A stretch of 64,000 nucleotides of DNA from Prostheceraeus crozeri (taxonomy: Eukaryota > Platyhelminthes > Polycladida > Euryleptidae), in the NCBI GenBank assembly GCA_907163375.1, contig CAJQUW010001694.1, positions 310,001 to 374,000 of the forward strand, read 5' to 3'. The notes under the pieces are model-generated. The model was not told where the DNA came from, did not search any database, and was given only the letters and a program-made list of their open reading frames with translations. The translations under genes and the position numbers were made by a program. How positions within the stretch are numbered: position 1 is the stretch's first letter; each line of letters begins with the position of its first letter. This document shows positions 60,950 to 64,000 of the stretch, one piece after another.

Positions 60950-62110
60950 CATGACTTTCGTGATCATCATCTTTGTCTAGTTCTTCTCTTGAAAAATAAA
61001 GTTGGCTTTCTACACATAGTTGTACTTACACTGTCTTCGTTCAAGAGACATCTGCTGTCGATAAGCATGTTATCCTCTTTCTTCGATTCCAGTGCACGAA
61101 TGTCCGAAATGTGTCGCGGAACTCCATCAAAGTCAATATTAGTATCGGTATTTATTTTGGTAACTTTGCCTTGCACCTTGCGTTGGGAGGTTTCACATAG
61201 GCTTCGTCGCCAACTTTTATGTGTTGAATATTCGTCGGTTGATCTGGGATTTCAGCTTTTTGAAAAATCCTTGGTACATTCCAAGATTGTTTGAAAATTC
61301 CTTTGCTGGTGCTTGTCATATTACTAGCATTCCACCAAAATACCATTGTCATCGGGTCATTGTTACTGCGGCTTGCCATTCTTTTTATAGTTCTGTGACA
61401 CCGTTCGATGATTCCATTTCCAGCTGGCCTATGGGCACACCTATATTGTATTCGAACTGCCCATCGTTTTATGGTTTCCGTGAACTCTTTTCCACGGAAA
61501 ATTGGACTGCTATCAACCAGCAGTTCCATAGGTGGTCATTTCTTTAGACACTCGACTTTGCGTTTCGTCGGAGATGCATCGCCAGATTACATGTCGACTT
61601 GGACCACAGTCAATGAGAGTGAGATACCTTTTGCTATCATAATGGGTGACATCACCCGCCAGTCGCCTCCAAAATTCTAACACTCCATGCTGCCATTGCA
61701 CTGGACTTGGGTCAATTGACAAACATTTCATACAATTTTTGATTACTTCCTGCACTTCATCTTTGGTGACACTCGGTTCTACAGTCTTCACCAAGGCTAA
61801 GGTTTTATCTACTCCGAGATGACCCTTCTCATGCACTTCTGATACAATTTTAGTGTTCATGGCCAAACAACAAACTTGCTGTGGTTCAGTGATGAACTTG
61901 ATTGCTGGCAACCAATCTCGCTTCACTCTTGTCAAGATGTCCGCCTTGTTCCGCTTTGACTCTACCGATACAATCTCAAACTTGGAAAAATGTTCAGTAT
62001 TTAACTCTTGGATTATATCCAGTCTTCTTTTTACGAGAACCTCAGACAAACCACTTGTCCGCACTTTGCTTTCTTTATTTATAACTTTTTGCACCCAGTT
62101 GTACACTGTT
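60950..62110 (-). pseudogene. Integrase region of the LTR element
   Basis: It has the zinc-binding HHCC head (SEVHEKGHLGVDKTLA, then IKNCMKCLSID near 61740). The catalytic core follows, with GDVTHYDSKRYLTLIDCGPS near 61640, and then AHRPAGNGIIERCHRTIKRM near 61400. The C-terminal beta domain reads HIKVGDEAYVKPPNARC, then GVPRHISDIR, and an acidic tail ends the protein near 60950. The order is that of gypsy-type integrases. Broken, with about two or three breaks. Confidence 0.75.
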
Positions 62111-62145
62111 TGCGAATCAGTGACAATCTTAACAATTTTGCAGTT

Positions 62146-62420
62146 CTATTTTATGGCAATGTTTGCACCCTTGATAGCTGCATCCAATTCCGAAACATTG
62201 ATATGTTGGACGTCGTTCTTCTTTCTCAACCAAGACGCATCTTCTACTATGGCTACATCAATCTCCAGTACTACCCCCAACGCCAAGTTACTTGCATCAC
62301 ACCAAACAACAGCACTTTTACAATCTGAGACAGCCCATATACCTTGAACAGGATCGTCTCTTTGCACTCTTCCAATTACATCACCAATCAGATGCTCCAC
62401 TTCTTCCGAAATCGGTTCAT
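62146..62420 (-). pseudogene. RNase H region of the LTR element
   Basis: The phrase CKSAVVWCDASNLALGVVLE is the first catalytic strand of retroelement RNase H (Asp in WCDAS). It is followed by HINVSELDAAIKGANIAIK, the helix with the conserved Glu. It lies between reverse transcriptase and integrase as in gypsy elements. Broken at its edges. Confidence 0.65.
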
Positions 62421-62421
62421 C

Positions 62422-63861
62422 TCATTCCCCTTTGCTGCACAATCTTTTAAGAATTCCACAACTCACCCTCAACCAACCCGCGACAGGAAAATGGCCCACC
62501 AGTTGTCCGCACACGGCAAACACCTGCCTTTTCGTCATTGGGAATAGCACTTCTGGTACTTTATTCCCACGAGTCCAAGCATATCCGTTCTTCTTCCTGG
62601 CAACGTTCAAACCCAGGATTCTTGCTCCATTCAATGCTACTGCTGGTTTTGACTTCAATCCGTACGTGTTAAGGTGCTCCGCTACTCTCTCTGCTTTCAC
62701 GATGTTCTCATTAACTATTATATCATCGATATAGGAATCAGTACTATTATGAATATCCTCCTCAAGTGACAGCACCTTGTTGACAATTGCACTCATAATA
62801 CGGGGGGCCGAGCATAACCCGAAACCTAGCCGCGTTAAAGAATATACTTTTCCATGGTACTTCACGCATTGCCATTGCCAAAGATCTTCCTCTAGATGTA
62901 CTTGTAAATACGCTTTTTCTAAATCCAGCATTTGAATGTTTTCTCCCATTGTTCTCCATTTTCTTAGCGATTCTTGGCACACTACATGTACACTGTCACC
63001 AGTGTGGCTGGAAAGGTGTCTGTTGAGCTCACGATAATCGAGTACAGGTCTGACCTTGTTCTTATAGGCTTGATACACCGACAGTAAAGGTATAGTTGCC
63101 TTGGGTACTTCATCTGTTTCTTGCAACCACCCTAATCTGATCCACTCATTGACTTCATTATCGAAGGCCTCTTGATGGTCTCTCGACACATTGTAATTAG
63201 GACATTTTTTCAAATCTGCAACAGGCGGGTTACCTTGAATCCATTTCCATCTTACTAACCACTTCACTCCATCAAATGTCGCATGAAAGTCCTCATCGTC
63301 TAAGCTCAAAATATTGATCTTATCTTCACAAAAATCCTCTTTTACGTTTTTGATTTCATCTTTTGATTCTTCACCTACCACATCCATCGTCGTCAACAGG
63401 CATTTTCTCTTTAACATGCTCGTTAGTAATTTAATGAGTCTCTCGGATGGCATTTCTACATGTCCAGTTTCACTAATAAACAGGCCACCAACTTCCAGTA
63501 TGAAGTCCATTCCCAAAATAACCCTTATTCCATAGAGCATTTTCTTTGCCACAACACAATTCAAATTCATGCGCTTACCGACAGCACTTATTTCCAAACA
63601 CTTCTGGCCCAATACTGCGACATCACTACCATCTATAGTCACGACTACTCCTTCTAAACAATAGTAATGGTCAGTCATGCTCTCCACTATAATGGTCTGT
63701 GAACAACCAGAATCGACCACCGCCACTACGAGCCTGTCATCTATCTCAACATCTATACGTGGTAGCGCCTCTATTCCTGAGTTGTTGGGAAACCCGGCGG
63801 CGCAGATGGTTTCCCACTTCCGTTTAAACAGCGATTTGCCATATGTCCCTTTTGTTGGCAT
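62422..63861 (-). pseudogene. Protease-reverse transcriptase region of the LTR element
   Basis: Aspartic protease: VVAVVDSGCSQTIIVE near residue 50 and GIRVILGMDFILEVGG after it. Reverse transcriptase: NKVRPVLDYRELNRHLSSHT, then IQMLDLEKAYLQVHLEEDLW, YSLTRLGFGLCSAPRIMSAI and the catalytic SYIDDIIVNE. The frame is open over 479 codons. Wording such as VRPVLDYRELN and LGFGLCSAPRIMS is typical of a gypsy-like group common in marine invertebrates and arthropods. Confidence 0.8.
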
Positions 63862-64000
63862 TTATAGCATTCAATTTGTGGGCAGTCTCGAATTAAATGA
63901 TTCCCTTGACACTTGCGACATTCAAGTTTTTGATAATTTTTCCGAAAGCCCTTAGAAGCCGATTGTGTCTGATCACTCTTAAAATTTCGTATACCGACAC
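63862..64000 (-). pseudogene. gag nucleocapsid end with two zinc knuckles (partial)
   Basis: The - strand reads ECRKCQGNHLIRDCPQIECY, then KCQQKGHMANRC. These are two adjacent CCHC-type knuckles, the nucleocapsid signature of retroelement gag. The rest of gag lies beyond the window. Confidence 0.7.

Larger units (their letters stand above)
60331..64000 (-). mobile_element. Ty3/gypsy-type LTR retrotransposon, cut by the right window edge
   Basis: Read on the - strand it has gag zinc knuckles, protease, reverse transcriptase, RNase H and integrase in gypsy order, followed by a polypurine tract and a putative 3' LTR (60331-60809). The 5' LTR and most of gag lie beyond 64000. Broken, with about five breaks. 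Age cannot be judged from LTR comparison here because only one LTR is in view. Confidence 0.8.

Overview
The window is nuclear DNA of an animal, most likely an invertebrate; I cannot name the species. Host coding sequence is sparse. I can support only a first exon of the proteasome lid gene PSMD6/RPN7 (59488-59626, + strand) and one internal exon with a CUB-like pattern (about 51020-51326, - strand). Almost everything else recognisable is mobile DNA, and much of it carries eukaryotic signals such as GT-AG introns, TATA boxes and tRNA-derived heads.

Layout. 1-11670: the right-hand part of an AT-rich Polinton/adintovirus-like integrated virus copy on the - strand, cut by the window edge and clearly broken. 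It has a major capsid, fibre-like and coiled-coil genes, a protein-primed-type DNA polymerase B, packaging ATPase, penton-like protein and a membrane protein. Its polymerase is split by an intein-homing-endonuclease at the catalytic YxDTDS motif. 11670-21397: non-coding host DNA with old reverse transcriptase scraps, fold-back repeats and a full LINE (about 14040-17909) with an intact 964-codon ORF. 21404-43520: a second, unrelated and end-to-end Polinton of 22.1 kb. It has long terminal inverted repeats, starts AG and ends CT, and is flanked by the 6-bp duplication TAAGTA. Its left arm codes rightward (coiled-coil protein, a small-gene cassette array, DNA polymerase B) and its right arm mostly leftward (capsid and packaging genes, protease, integrase, a cargo cluster). 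43546-45325 and 48567-50293: two Tc1/mariner-type transposons with TA duplications. 45328-60330: host non-coding DNA with the two exons, two tRNA-derived heads and a hAT-like non-autonomous element. 60331-64000: a Ty3/gypsy-type LTR element on the - strand, apparently inside the first intron of PSMD6 and cut by the right edge.

How the second Polinton may work. Its morphogenesis module (integrase, ATPase, protease, major capsid, penton-like pair, core proteins) is classical. Its cargo looks tuned to nuclear gene expression. There is a TBP-like gene and two PC4-like paralogues. Strong TATA boxes precede several genes, and two genes share a leader in which an intron directly follows the start codon. 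A 140-bp control repeat occurs three times between small genes, each copy carrying a hairpin shaped like the histone-mRNA 3' stem-loop. Two RING-type proteins, a DEDDh exonuclease and a free-standing copy of a polymerase N-terminal domain sit at the right end.

The strongest candidates for something new are the intein in an animal-integrated Polinton polymerase, the histone-like hairpin cassette array, and the TBP-like gene. All were read by eye; no searches were run. For the virus-like elements I give parts and an approximate number of breaks only.
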